DNA from: Candidatus Nitrospira nitrificans
GTDB lineage: Bacteria; Nitrospirota; Nitrospiria; Nitrospirales; Nitrospiraceae
Direction: 5' to 3'
Length of the DNA: 64,000 nucleotides
Assembly (NCBI RefSeq): GCF_001458775.1
Contig: NZ_CZPZ01000001.1
Coordinates: forward strand, 248,001 to 312,000
Shown here: positions 1-8,749 of the stretch, in pieces
How the letters are laid out: every line of letters begins with the position of its first letter
How positions within the stretch are numbered: the stretch's first letter is position 1
The notes under the pieces: model-generated
Told to the model about the DNA's origin: nothing
Database searches by the model: none
Seen by the model: only the letters and a program-made list of their open reading frames with translations
Made by a program: the position numbers and the translations under genes

Positions 1-1
1 G

Positions 2-1069
2 CGGAGACACCGCCACACGCGACATCAGACGCATCGATCGGAATCGCCGGAGATTTCTGCTCGGTTGCCGTTCCTGAGCCCTGGGCGCGTCGTCGGGCTC
101 AGCAGAGGCCGTGGGATTGTGCTGCGGCAATACCGGAGTAAAGGCCAAAAGACTTCCATGCTCACCATCTTACGACCGGACGGGGCCGTCACCGAATGCC
201 CGGTCACCAGCGTGAAAGAGATCTACGACCGCACGTACGACTTCGCGGAGACGCCGACCTATCCTTGGTGTTCCACCGACACGTTCGATCGACTCAGTCA
301 TCAGTTGGAAGAACTTCCGCAACGCTTGCCCGTGCTTCCGATACTGATCTCCACCAGTCGCGAGCCGCTGCCCGACGCCATCGTCCAATCGTTGGGAGAT
401 TTCCCTTGCCCAACATGCCCTTCGCGGCCGGCCTGCCAGAAAGACTTCGTGACCGCGTCGCGACTACGCCAGGAACAACAGCGCCACACGAAATCCATAC
501 AAGCGCTGCGGGCCAGTTTGTGGCATCGCTTCCAAGAGCGTGTGGACGTCTTGCAAAAGTTCGGGTATCTCACGCTGACGACCCAATTGACGAGCGAAGG
601 AGAATGGGCACGGCTGATCCGGATCGACCATTCGTTGCTGATTACCGAGCTGATCCGCGCGGAAGCTTTTACGGGGGCAGACCCGTCTCTCCTCGCCGGC
701 ATCTTGGCCAGTCTGGCCCACGACGACGATCGTCCCGGCGCATTTCCGCGCATCAGTGCCGGGCTGAGTTCCCTGCTCGGGCAGGTTCGCAAGTTGGCGG
801 AGAGTTTATCTCCCTATGAAGATCCTCCCCTCCTACGCGCCGATGTGGCCGCCTTGGTTGAGCGCTGGGTCGCCGACCCCACCCTCACATGGATTGGGCT
901 CTGTCGACTGACCACGATGGCGGAAGGCGACATCTATCGACTGCTGGCCAGGACCTTGGAGTTTCTGTCACAAGTGCAGGCCTTAAAATCGACTCATCCC
1001 GGCCTCGCCGGATCCGCTTCGCAGGCGATCACCTTGATCCGCCGGGGAGTATTGGAGGAACTGCCATGA
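2..1069 (+). CDS. C-terminal part of Ski2/HelY-like DEAD/DEAH helicase (partial at left edge)
   Basis: The frame is open to the left edge of the window, so the true start is not visible; a TTG at 65 is only an internal candidate. The visible protein starts with a basic linker and a beta-barrel/arch-like stretch (GRVVGLSRGRGIVLRQY), then a Cys-containing segment (CPTCPSRPAC) and a helical C-terminal region typical of the DSHCT domain of Ski2-like helicases (RIDHSLLITELIRAEAF, HDDDRPGAF). No RecA motor motifs are present in the visible part. The family unwinds RNA or DNA using ATP; the bacterial role is poorly known. A gene for the N-terminal motor half of the same family lies immediately downstream on the same strand, so this is either the end of a complete helicase with a truncated neighbour or half of a split, permuted gene. 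Confidence 0.75.
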   Translation, partial: RRHRHTRHQTHRSESPEISARLPFLSPGRVVGLSRGRGIVLRQYRSKGQKTSMLTILRPDGAVTECPVTSVKEIYDRTYDFAETPTYPWCSTDTFDRLSHQLEELPQRLPVLPILISTSREPLPDAIVQSLGDFPCPTCPSRPACQKDFVTASRLRQEQQRHTKSIQALRASLWHRFQERVDVLQKFGYLTLTTQLTSEGEWARLIRIDHSLLITELIRAEAFTGADPSLLAGILASLAHDDDRPGAFPRISAGLSSLLGQVRKLAESLSPYEDPPLLRADVAALVERWVADPTLTWIGLCRLTTMAEGDIYRLLARTLEFLSQVQALKSTHPGLAGSASQAITLIRRGVLEELP

Positions 1070-1125
1070 ATGCGTCGCTCGTCGTTCGTATCTCGGGATC
1101 CGGAGTTTCAGGTGGCTAATTTCAT

Positions 1126-1207
1126 GTTTCACGTTGCATAAGAGGATCATTCCCAACCTGAAACGAGAAACCTGGAACTCGAAACCTAGCAGCAAAATAC
1201 GTTTCAC
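1126..1207. repeat. Short GTTTCAC / GAAAC repeat cluster between the helicase pieces
   Basis: GTTTCAC occurs at 1126-1132 and again at 1201-1207. Between them, several GAAAC-type words lie close together (CTGAAACGAGAAACC, CTCGAAACC). This looks like a small dispersed intergenic repeat of the kind common in Nitrospira genomes; the genus link is recalled, not tested. It separates the C-terminal helicase piece from the N-terminal piece. Confidence 0.35.
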
Positions 1208-1216
1208 AGAAACAAG

Positions 1217-2272
1217 ATGACCACCGACGAACTGGAACAATTACTGGCCCAACAACCGGTCGCGTTGTTGCATCGCCTGGCGCGGGGACGCGTCCATCGG
1301 CAGTTTCGCGCCGGCAAGCGGCGACTGATCGAGCTGTTGCTTCAGCATTCAAGTCAAAATCTTGCCGGCCTCGAATCCGACCTGCAGACGTTGATCGAAG
1401 AACGGCAATCTCGATCAGAACCAAGACCGTCACAGACTCCTCGCCCTTCCCTCCCCCCTCCCAAGAAAGCCTCGCTGCGGGGAACGGACTCGGAGCCGTT
1501 GGAATCCGCCGTCTCTCTCTCAGCTTGGCTGGAAGGAATCGGCGTCCCTTCTCCCCAGCCGTTTGTACCGGACCCTTGGCAAACCGAGGCCTTATCCGCC
1601 GTGAGTGAGACCGATGTCGTGATCAGTGTCCCAACTGGAAGCGGCAAAACGTATGTGGCCGTTGAGGCAGCCCGTCGGGCCATGGAGGACAATCGCACCG
1701 TTATCTACACGTCACCGCTCAAGGCCTTGTCCAACACCAAGTACACTGAGTTTTCGAAAATCTTCGGATCGGACACAGTGGGTATTCTGACCGGCGATCG
1801 TCAGGAAAACGGGCAAGCCCCATTGCTCATCATGACCACGGAAATTTTGCGCAATCTGCTCTATGATGCCGCCAGCGGCGAAATCGATATCAGGCTGGAT
1901 ACGCTGGGGCTGGTGATTCTGGACGAATCGCAATACCTCGCCGACCCCGAGCGAGGGGTGGTGTGGGAAGAAACCATCATCTTTTGTCCCGCACAGGCCC
2001 GACTCCTCTTGCTCTCCGCCTCGATCGGAAACCCCCAGGACATCGCCGATTGGCTGACCTCAATCCGATCCACTGCCTGCCGGCTCGTACGTCACAGCAA
2101 ACGCACCGTGCCCCTCAGAGCCGGGTATCTGCATCCGAACGGGAAATTGACGCCGCTGTTTAGAACGCCGGGGATCCCCTACGGACATCCCAATCAACTC
2201 CATCCAGAAGCCAAGCGCCTCTTCCTTGAGTATGAAGACGAAACCCTCCCATCCGGACGGCACAGACGATAA
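1217..2272 (+). CDS. N-terminal motor domain of Ski2-like DEAD/DEAH helicase, truncated
   Basis: This 351-residue protein carries only the first RecA-like domain of a superfamily 2 helicase. Visible motifs are Walker A (PTGSGKT, about residue 139), motif Ia (TSPLKALSNTKY), a TGD and TTEILRN block, motif II as DESQ (DEVH in classical Ski2) and motif III as SAS (LLLSASIGNP). Residues 1-115 form a charged helical leader with no recognised domain. The protein stops after FLEYEDE with a basic tail, before motifs IV-VI, so it cannot be a complete helicase alone. The family's C-terminal arch/DSHCT region is encoded just upstream on the same strand. It may pair with that piece, be a truncated duplicate, or be decaying. 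Confidence 0.75.
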   Translation: MTTDELEQLLAQQPVALLHRLARGRVHRQFRAGKRRLIELLLQHSSQNLAGLESDLQTLIEERQSRSEPRPSQTPRPSLPPPKKASLRGTDSEPLESAVSLSAWLEGIGVPSPQPFVPDPWQTEALSAVSETDVVISVPTGSGKTYVAVEAARRAMEDNRTVIYTSPLKALSNTKYTEFSKIFGSDTVGILTGDRQENGQAPLLIMTTEILRNLLYDAASGEIDIRLDTLGLVILDESQYLADPERGVVWEETIIFCPAQARLLLLSASIGNPQDIADWLTSIRSTACRLVRHSKRTVPLRAGYLHPNGKLTPLFRTPGIPYGHPNQLHPEAKRLFLEYEDETLPSGRHRR

Positions 2273-2293
2273 CTTGCTTCTGATCCCACGCAG

Positions 2294-3268
2294 TTAAAAT
2301 GACGCACTCAGCGCGACGGTCACGCCGTGACGGAGGGTTTGAAATTCAGTGAGAGGAGCTGTTTCTGAACCGGTGCCGAGACCGTGAACTTCCCATCGCC
2401 CGTAGTATGCCCGACTCCACATGACGCGATACCCTCCTACGAGCGCGAGATGACGGGTCAGCATGATTTTCACGGTCGGCTCGACGGTCGCACTTACTCC
2501 TACACCCCACATCGAGAAGCTCGGATCCTGCTCTAAATCACTCCGTTGAAAATGGATATCCTCGTTGTAGACGATACTGGCCGGCGAGAAGAGCATCTTC
2601 ACATGTGCGCTCACCCGGCGCACGATCCGATATTCGAGCTGTCCGCCGATCTGGAGCGGCGTAATCCAATGTGCCGTATTCTTGATCGCCGGAAAGGCAG
2701 ACGCCGGTGGAATGCAACTCAGGACCGACGAGTCACAAACAACTCGATTAAACCCGGTTGCCTCGTACGCCGTTCTCCAATACTGAAATCCCGCCAGCAC
2801 ATCCAGATGACCGCGTTCATTGGGAAGCTCGGCTGCGCGATATCCGACATTTCCATTGAAATACCATGTCCCTTTACCGGTGATGCCGCTGCTGGTGCGG
2901 GAGAACAATCGCTGCCCGGCCGAGTAATCATCATCGATCAATGTCCCGCGATCGAAATCGACGGACAACCCAAACTCTCCCTCCAAGAACAATCGACGAT
3001 TCAGATGCGCTTTCGCTCCAAGCCCAACAAGGTGGGTATCGGTGTCTTTGTATTTCAGCTCAGACGTAGGATCGCCCAACGTGGGATTGAGTCCGGATGC
3101 ATCATGGCTCCATCGGGTTTCGCCGGCAGTGAACAACCATGACCTCAGAGACAGTTCCACTCGCGGCCGTGCTTGAACATCAGAATCTTGTCCCCAGCTC
3201 GGAGCGCCCACAGTGAATAGAATCAGCATTACCCCTGCTGAGCACATCCAAGGTCGCGCTCGACGCAT
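2294..3268 (-). CDS. Outer-membrane beta-barrel protein
   Basis: The chosen ATG at 3268 gives 324 residues starting MRRARPWMCSAGVMLILF, a signal peptide with likely cleavage after SWG; a longer reading adds 83 residues that do not look like protein. The mature part is rich in alternating beta segments (LRSWLFTAGETRWSH, FLEGEFGLSVDFD, HGVTVALSASF) and ends in Phe, the usual outer-membrane barrel insertion signature. Beginning and spacing faintly recall omptin/OmpX-like barrels, but no catalytic residues could be assigned. The ATG lies 5 nt after the stop of a small membrane-protein gene, so the two are probably co-transcribed. Substrate or function is unknown. It is convergent with the helicase fragment. 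Confidence 0.7.
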   Translation of the reverse strand: MRRARPWMCSAGVMLILFTVGAPSWGQDSDVQARPRVELSLRSWLFTAGETRWSHDASGLNPTLGDPTSELKYKDTDTHLVGLGAKAHLNRRLFLEGEFGLSVDFDRGTLIDDDYSAGQRLFSRTSSGITGKGTWYFNGNVGYRAAELPNERGHLDVLAGFQYWRTAYEATGFNRVVCDSSVLSCIPPASAFPAIKNTAHWITPLQIGGQLEYRIVRRVSAHVKMLFSPASIVYNEDIHFQRSDLEQDPSFSMWGVGVSATVEPTVKIMLTRHLALVGGYRVMWSRAYYGRWEVHGLGTGSETAPLTEFQTLRHGVTVALSASF

Positions 3269-3273
3269 TCCGA

Positions 3274-3542
3274 TCACCGCCGCACCCTTCCTCGCTGGAT
3301 CACCACTGTATCGAAGCATCGGTCGGCCATGTCCGGCACCGCTCGTCGGCAAGCGGCTCGAATATCGTCTTCTTGAAGGCTCTTCTGGATAAACGCCGAG
3401 AACCAGACAAGCCATGTCCCAATCACCACAAGCAGTACCAGAGTCACTCCCAGATAGGCCCAGACTCTCGTAGCGGAGGTTTTTACGGTTGTGACGGTGC
3501 AGGACCGACCTCCTCATGTGTCACGATCCGAACAGCCGGCAT
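3274..3542 (-). pseudogene. Small single-span membrane protein, apparent frameshift
   Basis: An ATG at 3542 with a good Shine-Dalgarno (GGGAG, 7-8 nt away) opens the frame MPAVRIVTHEEVGPAPSQP and stops after 19 codons. The -1 frame then carries KTSATRVWAYLGVTLVLLVV, a convincing membrane segment, followed by a soluble tail ending VVIQRGRVRR. One missing base near the run CCGTAAAAACC would join both parts into about 89 residues. Stop TGA is 5 nt before the start of the barrel gene. It may be a real mutation or a sequence error in the A-run; a 57-residue protein from the GTG at 3447 is also possible. No family was recognised. Confidence 0.5.
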
Positions 3543-4105
3543 GATTGATCTCCCACCTTGTTGTGTGGTGAAACAACGTTGCTGCCGCCACCATATGAAT
3601 CTTACGGGAGACGATACTGTATGTGTAGGGTTTTTTAATCTCTCACTGACAACGCGTACCGCGGAGACAGACCAGATCACTCAAGATCGAGCGTCGCGCC
3701 ACACCCACGAGCAACCATCTTTCTTTAGTCATTCACGAAACGAATCCCGATTCACTTCCCGGCGCAACCCACCTCAAGGGCTGATTCCATGGACGCACGA
3801 CATTTCATCTCCGCACGATGGGCAAAACAACCCAGCCTAATCAGTTGGCTATTTTTCTGTTCCATCTCGCTTTTCGAAGGCTGACTCCTTCACACCCTAC
3901 ACCTTCAAGTTTCAACCACCTAGCTCTAAGCAATTATAAATCAATCCCTTCGAGCATATCTCGCCCGGCATCACTCTTGCTCATCTCTCTTCTCCAAAGA
4001 AGGCAATACTTGTGGTGATTCCCCCGGCTTTACATTGATCACCATTGGACACAGCCTGAATTCCATAGCAGCTCCATGCCGATTCATCTTTTGAGGAGTG
4101 TTCCT
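3543..4105. other. Intergenic region between divergent genes
   Basis: This stretch of about 560 bases separates the minus-strand barrel unit from the plus-strand lipoprotein gene, so promoters for both should lie here. It is A/T-richer than the flanking genes. No convincing promoter boxes, RNA gene or conserved ORF could be picked out by eye. Confidence 0.5.
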
Positions 4106-4651
4106 ATGTTGACTTGGAAACCGATCTTCTCGATGACCCATCTAGCGTTTTTCACTCTCTTCCTGATGCCACTGGCTGGTTGCTCAGGTGAGGGAGCGGG
4201 GGGACCGACAATTTCTAGCCTTCCTAAGCCAACGAATGCGACAGCGGAACTGGACTCAGATCCGGCCTCTGACTCCGATGCCGCTGGAGAAGAGGACCCG
4301 GTCATTTCCATGACGTCCACACCAACGGGAGTGACCGCGAAGTTGACGTGGGATCCGCCCCCTGACATTAAAGTAACCGGCTACCAAATTTTCTATGAGA
4401 AGCGTTCACCAGAAAGCCAAGGCTCGGAAGAGTTGGACTGGTCAGAAGGGTCAGCGCAACCAGAAGAGTTAACTTCAGATAAGCCAAGCTTATGTTCTTA
4501 CGGAGAAAGCCACGCTGCTGAGGCTTCATCCGCCACCGTTGTCGGACTCGAACCCAACACGCCATACGTTTTTGCGATCCGCGCATTCAACGAATTGGAA
4601 AGCCTCTGTTCAAATGAGATCCCGGCGGTAACGCCTCCGACCCAATCCTAA
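4106..4651 (+). CDS. Lipoprotein with fibronectin type III domain
   Basis: The start at 4106 is set by AGGAG 7 nt upstream; an ATG 30 bases earlier lacks one. The 181-residue product has a lipoprotein signal (LFLMPLAGC lipobox, Cys near residue 28), a Ser/Asp/Glu-rich linker, and one fibronectin-III-like domain (VTAKLTWDPPPDIKVTGYQI ... LEPNTPYVFAIRAFN). Such domains mediate binding at the cell surface. Two Cys in the domain (SLCSYG, ESLCSNE) could form a disulfide. It is followed 130 bases later by another secreted FN3 protein on the same strand, suggesting a pair of envelope or extracellular adhesion proteins. Function is inferred only from domain type. Confidence 0.7.
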   Translation: MLTWKPIFSMTHLAFFTLFLMPLAGCSGEGAGGPTISSLPKPTNATAELDSDPASDSDAAGEEDPVISMTSTPTGVTAKLTWDPPPDIKVTGYQIFYEKRSPESQGSEELDWSEGSAQPEELTSDKPSLCSYGESHAAEASSATVVGLEPNTPYVFAIRAFNELESLCSNEIPAVTPPTQS

Positions 4652-4783
4652 GAGGTTGGTTCATTGACCGGCAGCACCACACGCCTCGTCGGGTTTCTGA
4701 GGTTCGTTTCGCAGGCTTGTGAAGACTACGCATCGGAGACTCCGTGGGGCAACGCCCACCACCGAAGAAAGGCAGAGACGCTG

Positions 4784-5485
4784 ATGAGACGATTTTCTCA
4801 GACACCCACTCCACGCACGGCACGGTCTCGTCGTGCGGATCAGGCTTCGGCAACCTCCTTGTTCTGGCAGGTTCTCGGAATCACGGTGTGCATCTGCCTG
4901 GGACTCGTTCCTGACGGCTTGGCGCAAACGACCATTAGACCGACCGCACTGACCTATTATGCGGTGCAAGGCGCAACGAACCCACCGAACCAAACATTAA
5001 CCCTCTCCAGAACCCGTACCTATTCGGTTAGTCTCACTGCCTCAGACAATGCATCTTGGCTTACGGTCTCTCCTACCAGCACATCCTTCACCACATCAAA
5101 GAATGTTGCAGTAGCTGTCAAGACCAGCGGGTTAACGGCAGGCACCTACAGAGCCACCATCACGTTCACTGTTGGCACCTGGTCGAAGTATTATGTCCCT
5201 GTGACATTGATTATCTCGCCTCCGAGTGGTGGTGGAGGCGGCGGCGGGACAACCTCTTCGGCAGCCCTCGCATGGAACGCGGTCACCGGCACCCCCATCA
5301 GCGGCTATAGGGTGTACGTCGGAGAGGCACCTCGCCTCTATACCAGAACCATTACGGTGGGCACCGTCACATCCGCCACCGTAAGCAGTTTGACCCGAGG
5401 GCGAACGTACTATTTTGCCGTCGCAGCGTATAACAGTGCCGGGCAGAGTCCCCCTTCCAACGAGGTCAGCAAGACGATCCCATGA
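4784..5485 (+). CDS. Secreted BACON-like plus fibronectin III protein
   Basis: The ATG at 4784 follows GAAAGG and gives 233 residues; an upstream in-frame start would add 40 residues of poor quality. A basic N-terminus is followed by a hydrophobic segment (VLGITVCICLGLV) and AQ-type cleavage site. Residues about 50-140 resemble a BACON/Ig-like domain (SDNASWLTVSPTSTSF, GLTAGTYRATITF). A Gly-rich linker (GGGGGGG) leads to an FN3 domain (ALAWNAVTGTPISGYRVYVG ... TYYFAVAAYNSAGQS). The arrangement suggests a carbohydrate- or surface-binding exported protein. It shares domain type with the lipoprotein just upstream. A strong hairpin follows the gene. Confidence 0.7.
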   Translation: MRRFSQTPTPRTARSRRADQASATSLFWQVLGITVCICLGLVPDGLAQTTIRPTALTYYAVQGATNPPNQTLTLSRTRTYSVSLTASDNASWLTVSPTSTSFTTSKNVAVAVKTSGLTAGTYRATITFTVGTWSKYYVPVTLIISPPSGGGGGGGTTSSAALAWNAVTGTPISGYRVYVGEAPRLYTRTITVGTVTSATVSSLTRGRTYYFAVAAYNSAGQSPPSNEVSKTIP

Positions 5486-5562
5486 CCCAAAGAGCATTCC
5501 CGCATTCGAGCTCACGCGGTTAGGTCGCGTGGAGCGCTGCACGGAATCTCTACCAACGCAAC

Positions 5563-5589
5563 GGGCCATCCTCCAATGGGGGATGGCCC
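5563..5589 (+). terminator. Rho-independent-like terminator hairpin
   Basis: GGGCCATCC (5563-5571) pairs perfectly with GGATGGCCC (5581-5589), with further pairing inside the loop, followed by TTCTACCTTATCTCTT. It sits about 80 bases after the BACON/FN3 gene. The U-tract is interrupted, so efficiency is uncertain. Confidence 0.65.
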
Positions 5590-6105
5590 TTCTACCTTAT
5601 CTCTTCGTGGACAAAGACGGGTTATACCTCTCTAGATAATTCCACCGCTGATCTCTTCTGCTTTTTTTCATCACGCACTTCTTATCAAACATCGTTGATT
5701 ACCAAGAGTCACAACAAAAACTAACAACACTGTGAAAGAGACGAGCCGTGCACTTTCTTCTTGATTTCCATAAGGAAGGAAGTCCCGAAACCCTTCAAGA
5801 CGGAGAAAGCAGCGCAAGTAAAACCTGTGCACCGTCCGGGGCGAGCGTCTCTGCGCTGCCGGTTCTATAGTAAGCGAACACCGCCGCATCCTGAGTGGTG
5901 CTACCAGTACAAAGAATAGGCATTGTATTATGCGATTGGCCCTACTAGCGTAGAAGTATGCTGTCGATTCGTCATCTGACTCGGATACACAAATGGAACC
6001 GCCCAGCCGCCTTCGGCCGCTGTCGCGCGTGATAAAAACCATTACTCCACTGCTCATGCGGTCTTTGTAGCCTGGCCTACAGAAGGTAAGAGGAGAAGCG
6101 GCATA
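5590..6105. other. Intergenic region upstream of VanZ-LamG gene
   Basis: Just over 500 bases without a convincing gene. A minus-strand 42-codon reading (5795-5923), starting MPILCTG, looks somewhat protein-like but has no ribosome binding site and may be a relic. The stretch directly before 6106 holds the Shine-Dalgarno AGGAGAA. Nothing else was recognised. Confidence 0.45.
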
Positions 6106-7416
6106 TTGACAACGCATCGAGGACTTCGGTTGTTGCCGTTAGCCCTAGCCGCCATCATATTCTGCACGGCAGTACCCATTGAGTTCCGCGGGCCGGTGCT
6201 GTGGTCTAATGAGTTCGATATCGGGGACTTTGTGAATAACGTGCTGCTCTACGCCCCGCTGGGAGTGGCGCTCTGGAGGCGATCTTTGCTTGTCGGCCTG
6301 GCGGGAGCGGCGACGCTTTCGACTGCCATTGAGACTCTGCAGATCTGGCATTTCGAGCGGTTTGGATCAGCCTTCGATGTTTTGGCAAACATACTTGGGA
6401 CAGCCTGCGGCATTCTATTGGCTGAGCGACTAGCGCAGTCAAGACGCCGTACACCCGATTTATTCTCGATCAACCAGCGACTGGCCGCGTTTGCCATCCT
6501 GGGTGTTGTGATGCTGCTTGCCCTGTGGATAGTACCTGTTCAACCCGCTACCCTATCGAATTGGAACCCCGACTTCGAACTGCTTCTTGGCAACGAGCGA
6601 ACTTCGGATCGCCCCTGGCGTGGCACCATATTGGAACTCGCTCTCGTGCCCGCGCCATTATCAGATGCGGAAGTTTACGACCTGAGAGACGTTTCTGCCC
6701 CATTGGTTCGAAGCGCCCTGCTCGCTCGCGGGGCATACATCCTACCGGAGCCTATCACGCTGGACGGAGGTGAAGCCAAGCGGCTTTCGCCTGATGTCTC
6801 CCGTCGATTTTTTCATTCGGCAACCACCCGCAACGGGTTCACCCTCATTGCAAAAGTCATGACTGCGAATGCCCACCAACACGGTCCGGCTCGGTTGATG
6901 AGTTTTTCCGCCGATCAATTCAATCGGAATTTTGATCTGGGGCAGGAAGATGCTCGACTGGTCTTCAGAGTGCGGACATTCATCACGGGACCCAATGGTA
7001 TGCACCCGCATGTTGAAACGTTGCCTGTTCTTGTGGCTCAGATCCCCATTCTCGTGGTCGCGACGTTCGATGGAGCAGTTTCGCGAGTCTACGTGGATGG
7101 GCAAGCACGGGGTCGATCCAATCTCGCGGCGGCGGGCTGTCTCATCCCTGTGCTGTGCGATACAGGGGTGCCAATCGCTTCCGCCCTGTTCGGCGGCCTT
7201 TGCGCAATCGCGGCCATCGGCATCTTGAGGCCGACGTCCAGGGGAAGCGCCATGATACTGGCAATTCTGGCCGGAATGCTGGGTACCGCACCATTCTACC
7301 TCGTGACAGAATCACTTCCGCTTGGTGTAGGAAAACTTGCAATAGTCTTGGCCGGTGCGATCACAGTGGGCCTCGGAATCTCAGAACATCACCAGCCGAT
7401 TGAGTCTGAGGGCTGA
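6106..7416 (+). CDS. VanZ-like membrane protein fused to LamG/concanavalin-like domain
   Basis: The start is TTG at 6106, supported by AGGAGAA 8 nt upstream. The 436-residue product begins with a VanZ-like region of four predicted membrane spans (residues about 8-110; DIGDFVNNVLLYAPLGVAL, TAIETLQIW, SAFDVLANILGTACG). After another span (about 125-145) comes a soluble region of roughly 200 residues with LamG/Con A-lectin features (FTLIAKVMTAN, RLMSFSADQFNRNFDLGQ, FDGAVSRVYVDGQ), then two or three C-terminal spans. VanZ proteins are linked to glycopeptide resistance but are also frequent near exopolysaccharide genes. Here the lectin-like part should face the periplasm and could bind a glycan. 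The function is inferred. Confidence 0.75.
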   Translation: MTTHRGLRLLPLALAAIIFCTAVPIEFRGPVLWSNEFDIGDFVNNVLLYAPLGVALWRRSLLVGLAGAATLSTAIETLQIWHFERFGSAFDVLANILGTACGILLAERLAQSRRRTPDLFSINQRLAAFAILGVVMLLALWIVPVQPATLSNWNPDFELLLGNERTSDRPWRGTILELALVPAPLSDAEVYDLRDVSAPLVRSALLARGAYILPEPITLDGGEAKRLSPDVSRRFFHSATTRNGFTLIAKVMTANAHQHGPARLMSFSADQFNRNFDLGQEDARLVFRVRTFITGPNGMHPHVETLPVLVAQIPILVVATFDGAVSRVYVDGQARGRSNLAAAGCLIPVLCDTGVPIASALFGGLCAIAAIGILRPTSRGSAMILAILAGMLGTAPFYLVTESLPLGVGKLAIVLAGAITVGLGISEHHQPIESEG

Positions 7417-7493
7417 CTCAGCACCCAGCATCCGCTCACAACCCATAACCAGTTGTACACTGTGGAATCAACCGGATTGAGAGAACGCACGAA

Positions 7494-8507
7494 CTACATG
7501 ACACGCAGATTGGTGGGTGCAGAAGGAGGAACTGTATCACCCGCGGCCCTGATCGGTCCTATAGGTTTGGTTGCCACGACGAGATCATCGAACAAGACAT
7601 CGTATGGCGTCCCCACGTCACTATAGTTTTGCAACTTGATCCAATTGATTCCATATGTCAGGACGTCGCGCCACTGGAGACCAGGAAATCCACTTCCTGC
7701 GCCAGTCCTCCATGCACCACCCGCATCATAAGTCCCGATTGGCGAGCCAGGAACAAAGTTTTGAACCTGAGTGCCGTTGATCCAGATTTGCAGTTCACCG
7801 TCGCGCCCAGTTGCTGTGGTATTCATCTTCACTCGCATCTCTACGCACTGCCACTGCCCGACGCTGAGGGGCACATTCTCGGTAACAATGTAATTGCGGC
7901 CATAATACAGACCATTAAAGGCTGAACCTTGCATTCCCACGAAATTGTTATAGGTATCAAGCCTGGTTGCGGGCTGACCGCCATTGGGTGAACCCTGCTG
8001 CTCCAAGGCTGAGATAAAGAGCCTGTCACCGTTCGGACGCACTCCCTTCAACCCGGCATCGCCCTGAGGCCAACCAGATGGTGGAAAGTAGCCGCCCATA
8101 TATCCACCGGCATGGTGCGAGACGTTCCCGAGATATTTCACATAATAGCGAAAGTATAGGGTGTTGTAGTTCGTAGGAAGCTGTCGGTAGAGCGTTCCAT
8201 TTCCCCCGTTGGGGATCAGGCGTACTGATTGCCCTCCACTGCTGACAGAGGGATGGTCTGTGGATGTGGAAATTCCAGATGGACCTCCTCCGTTAAACCG
8301 TGTACTGAAAACCGAGACGTTTGTCTCGAAATTCTCGGCGAAGATCACATCGGGATCATTCGCGATCCCCTGATCGCCTATATACTTACTGGCAATCCCG
8401 ACTTGAGCCAACACATGCGCTGGAGTGAGGGGAAACACCATTCCAAATAATATACCTACCAGAAAATGCGAAAGTACCCAGATGTGTTTGGTTCCAGTTG
8501 GTCTCAT
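7494..8507 (-). CDS. Secreted polysaccharide-lyase-like (jelly-roll) protein
   Basis: The ATG at 8507 has GGAGA 10 nt upstream. A signal peptide (LVGILFGMVFPLTPAHVLAQ) leads to a beta-rich domain of about 270 residues resembling heparin lyase I/alginate-lyase jelly rolls: VIFAENFE at the entry strand, TLYFRYYVKYL, GQWQCVEMRVKMNT, DGELQIWINGTQV, and YDVLFDDLVVATKPIG at the exit strand. The last residues, VPPSAPTNLRVM, are the usual opening of a fibronectin-III domain, but the protein stops there. It may cleave or bind a polysaccharide outside the cell. Catalytic residues were not identified. It is convergent with the VanZ-LamG gene. Confidence 0.65.
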   Translation of the reverse strand: MRPTGTKHIWVLSHFLVGILFGMVFPLTPAHVLAQVGIASKYIGDQGIANDPDVIFAENFETNVSVFSTRFNGGGPSGISTSTDHPSVSSGGQSVRLIPNGGNGTLYRQLPTNYNTLYFRYYVKYLGNVSHHAGGYMGGYFPPSGWPQGDAGLKGVRPNGDRLFISALEQQGSPNGGQPATRLDTYNNFVGMQGSAFNGLYYGRNYIVTENVPLSVGQWQCVEMRVKMNTTATGRDGELQIWINGTQVQNFVPGSPIGTYDAGGAWRTGAGSGFPGLQWRDVLTYGINWIKLQNYSDVGTPYDVLFDDLVVATKPIGPIRAAGDTVPPSAPTNLRVM

Positions 8508-8658
8508 AATCAGTTTTTCTCCATCACCACGTATTCATAATCTTGAGATACATCTATTTCTGAATCTCAATCAAGCAATAACCGTACCGACCTTCTCACC
8601 GGTGAATTTATGTAAGTGCCTGCATTTTCACTGTAAGATTAACAAAGTTCCTACGTTG

Positions 8659-8671
8659 TCCTACTGTAGGA
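8659..8671. promoter_or_regulatory. Palindrome TCCTAC-T-GTAGGA, possible operator
   Basis: A perfect 6+1+6 inverted repeat lies about 150 bases upstream of the lyase-like gene, with another CCTAC half-site 10 bases to its left. This is the size of a site for a dimeric LuxR/NarL-type regulator. The role is a guess. Confidence 0.25.
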
Positions 8672-8749
8672 AATCCATATGGGAGGGCAAACCCTACACT
8701 CCAATACACACAACAGGATTTGAAATGTCTTACGCAGCAGCGTTCAGTT

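Noticed and set aside
5671-6117. 148-codon minus-strand reading upstream of the VanZ-LamG gene
   Set aside because: Residue composition is basic and irregular, there is no ribosome binding site or family resemblance, and it overlaps the start region of the real gene.
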